In this document: piece after piece, positions 21,652-21,839 of the stretch
Layout of the letters: each line of letters opens with the position of its first letter
Numbering within the stretch: position 1 is the stretch's first letter
DNA from: a virus
Length of the DNA stretch: 21,839 nt
Virus record (IMG/VR): IMGVR_UViG_3300047323_000350
Coordinates: 1-21,839 of that record
Direction: 5' to 3' (one strand)
The notes under the pieces: model-generated
The model's input: only the letters and a program-made list of their open reading frames with translations
What the model was told of the DNA's origin: nothing
Database searches by the model: none
Made by a program: the position numbers and the translations under genes

Positions 21652-21839
21652 TTAAGCCTTGATTTCAGGCGGGACGCGCTCACAGGAGAGACGGTGAGAG
21701 ACGGCCAGCAGGCCATTGGACGGGCGGGGTAGGGCGGCCGTTTTGCACGGGTCGGCAGGCGGCGGGTCGAGTCGGGCCTGCAATGCAAGCAGCGCAAGCG
21801 CACCGGTGATAGCGATCAGGTACGTCGGAATATGGCGGA
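21652..21839 (-). CDS. Small membrane-anchored protein, 5' end outside the window
   Basis: The frame is open from the right edge to a TAA at 21652-21654, giving 61 residues. It starts RHIPTYLIAITGALALLALQ, which reads as basic residues and one membrane helix, followed by a Pro-rich segment (DPPPADP) and two cysteines. The start and any signal lie beyond the edge. Small membrane or lipoprotein genes next to plasmid maintenance loci are often exclusion or mating-pore components, but no family is recognised here. The call is tentative; codon choice and the membrane segment favour this frame over the alternatives. Confidence 0.4.
   Translation of the reverse strand, partial: RHIPTYLIAITGALALLALQARLDPPPADPCKTAALPRPSNGLLAVSHRLSCERVPPEIKA

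Noticed and set aside
1-21839. tRNA, rRNA or insertion sequence
   Set aside because: No tRNA cloverleaf arms, rRNA-like stretches, transposase motifs or terminal inverted repeats were recognised by eye. A tRNA search program would be the decisive check.

Overview
The window reads as part of a phage-plasmid: a contractile-tailed bacteriophage (myovirus) genome joined to an iteron-type plasmid replication and partition region. The DNA is GC-rich, with tightly packed genes, strong third-position GC bias and many ATGA/TAATG/GTGA overlaps. This fits a high-GC proteobacterial host, and I lean towards Burkholderiales from the general look of the proteins. No species can be named from the sequence alone, and no integrase is visible.

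Bases 1-14468 (+ strand) are virion genes. In order they are: the C-terminal part of the portal; a tube-like or baseplate protein; a large tape-measure-like protein ending in a GH19 muralytic domain; a small exported protein in its own promoter/terminator unit; the tail tube; two small unknown proteins; a baseplate hub-like protein; a gpV-type spike with an HxH tip; a coiled-coil protein; the major capsid protein; a small unknown protein; the tail sheath; an EF-hand-containing acidic/basic protein; a second tube/baseplate-associated protein; and a protein with a small out-of-frame partner, possibly a frameshifted tail assembly chaperone. The words TAGGAAAA and variants occur in three intergenic regions, just ahead of three transcription units, and may be a phage late-promoter element.

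Bases 14499-17584 (+ strand) are a lysis cassette with accessory genes: a four-helix membrane protein, a LydA-like holin, a free GH19 endolysin, an HNH-like protein, a lipoprotein and a DUF1353 protein. A strong hairpin at 17591-17613 separates this rightward block from the leftward plasmid genes.

Bases 17618-21013 (- strand) are the plasmid module. It has a Rep_3-family initiator, an origin with nine directly repeated 20-bp iterons in two clusters around an AT-rich spacer, terminators, and an operon of a small ParA ATPase followed by two paralogous small DNA-binding proteins. The rep and par operons share a promoter of the form TTGNNG-N17-TACACT. Bases 21014-21651 are non-coding and AT-richer. 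They hold three copies of the palindrome ATACCA-(AC/GT)-TGGTAT, two within a 39-bp direct repeat and the third inside a concentric 46-bp palindrome, together a candidate partition centromere or operator set. The right edge cuts into a leftward gene for a small membrane-anchored protein.

Together the genes suggest a virus that builds a myovirus particle and lyses cells in the lytic state, but persists as a replicating, actively partitioned plasmid in the lysogenic state.
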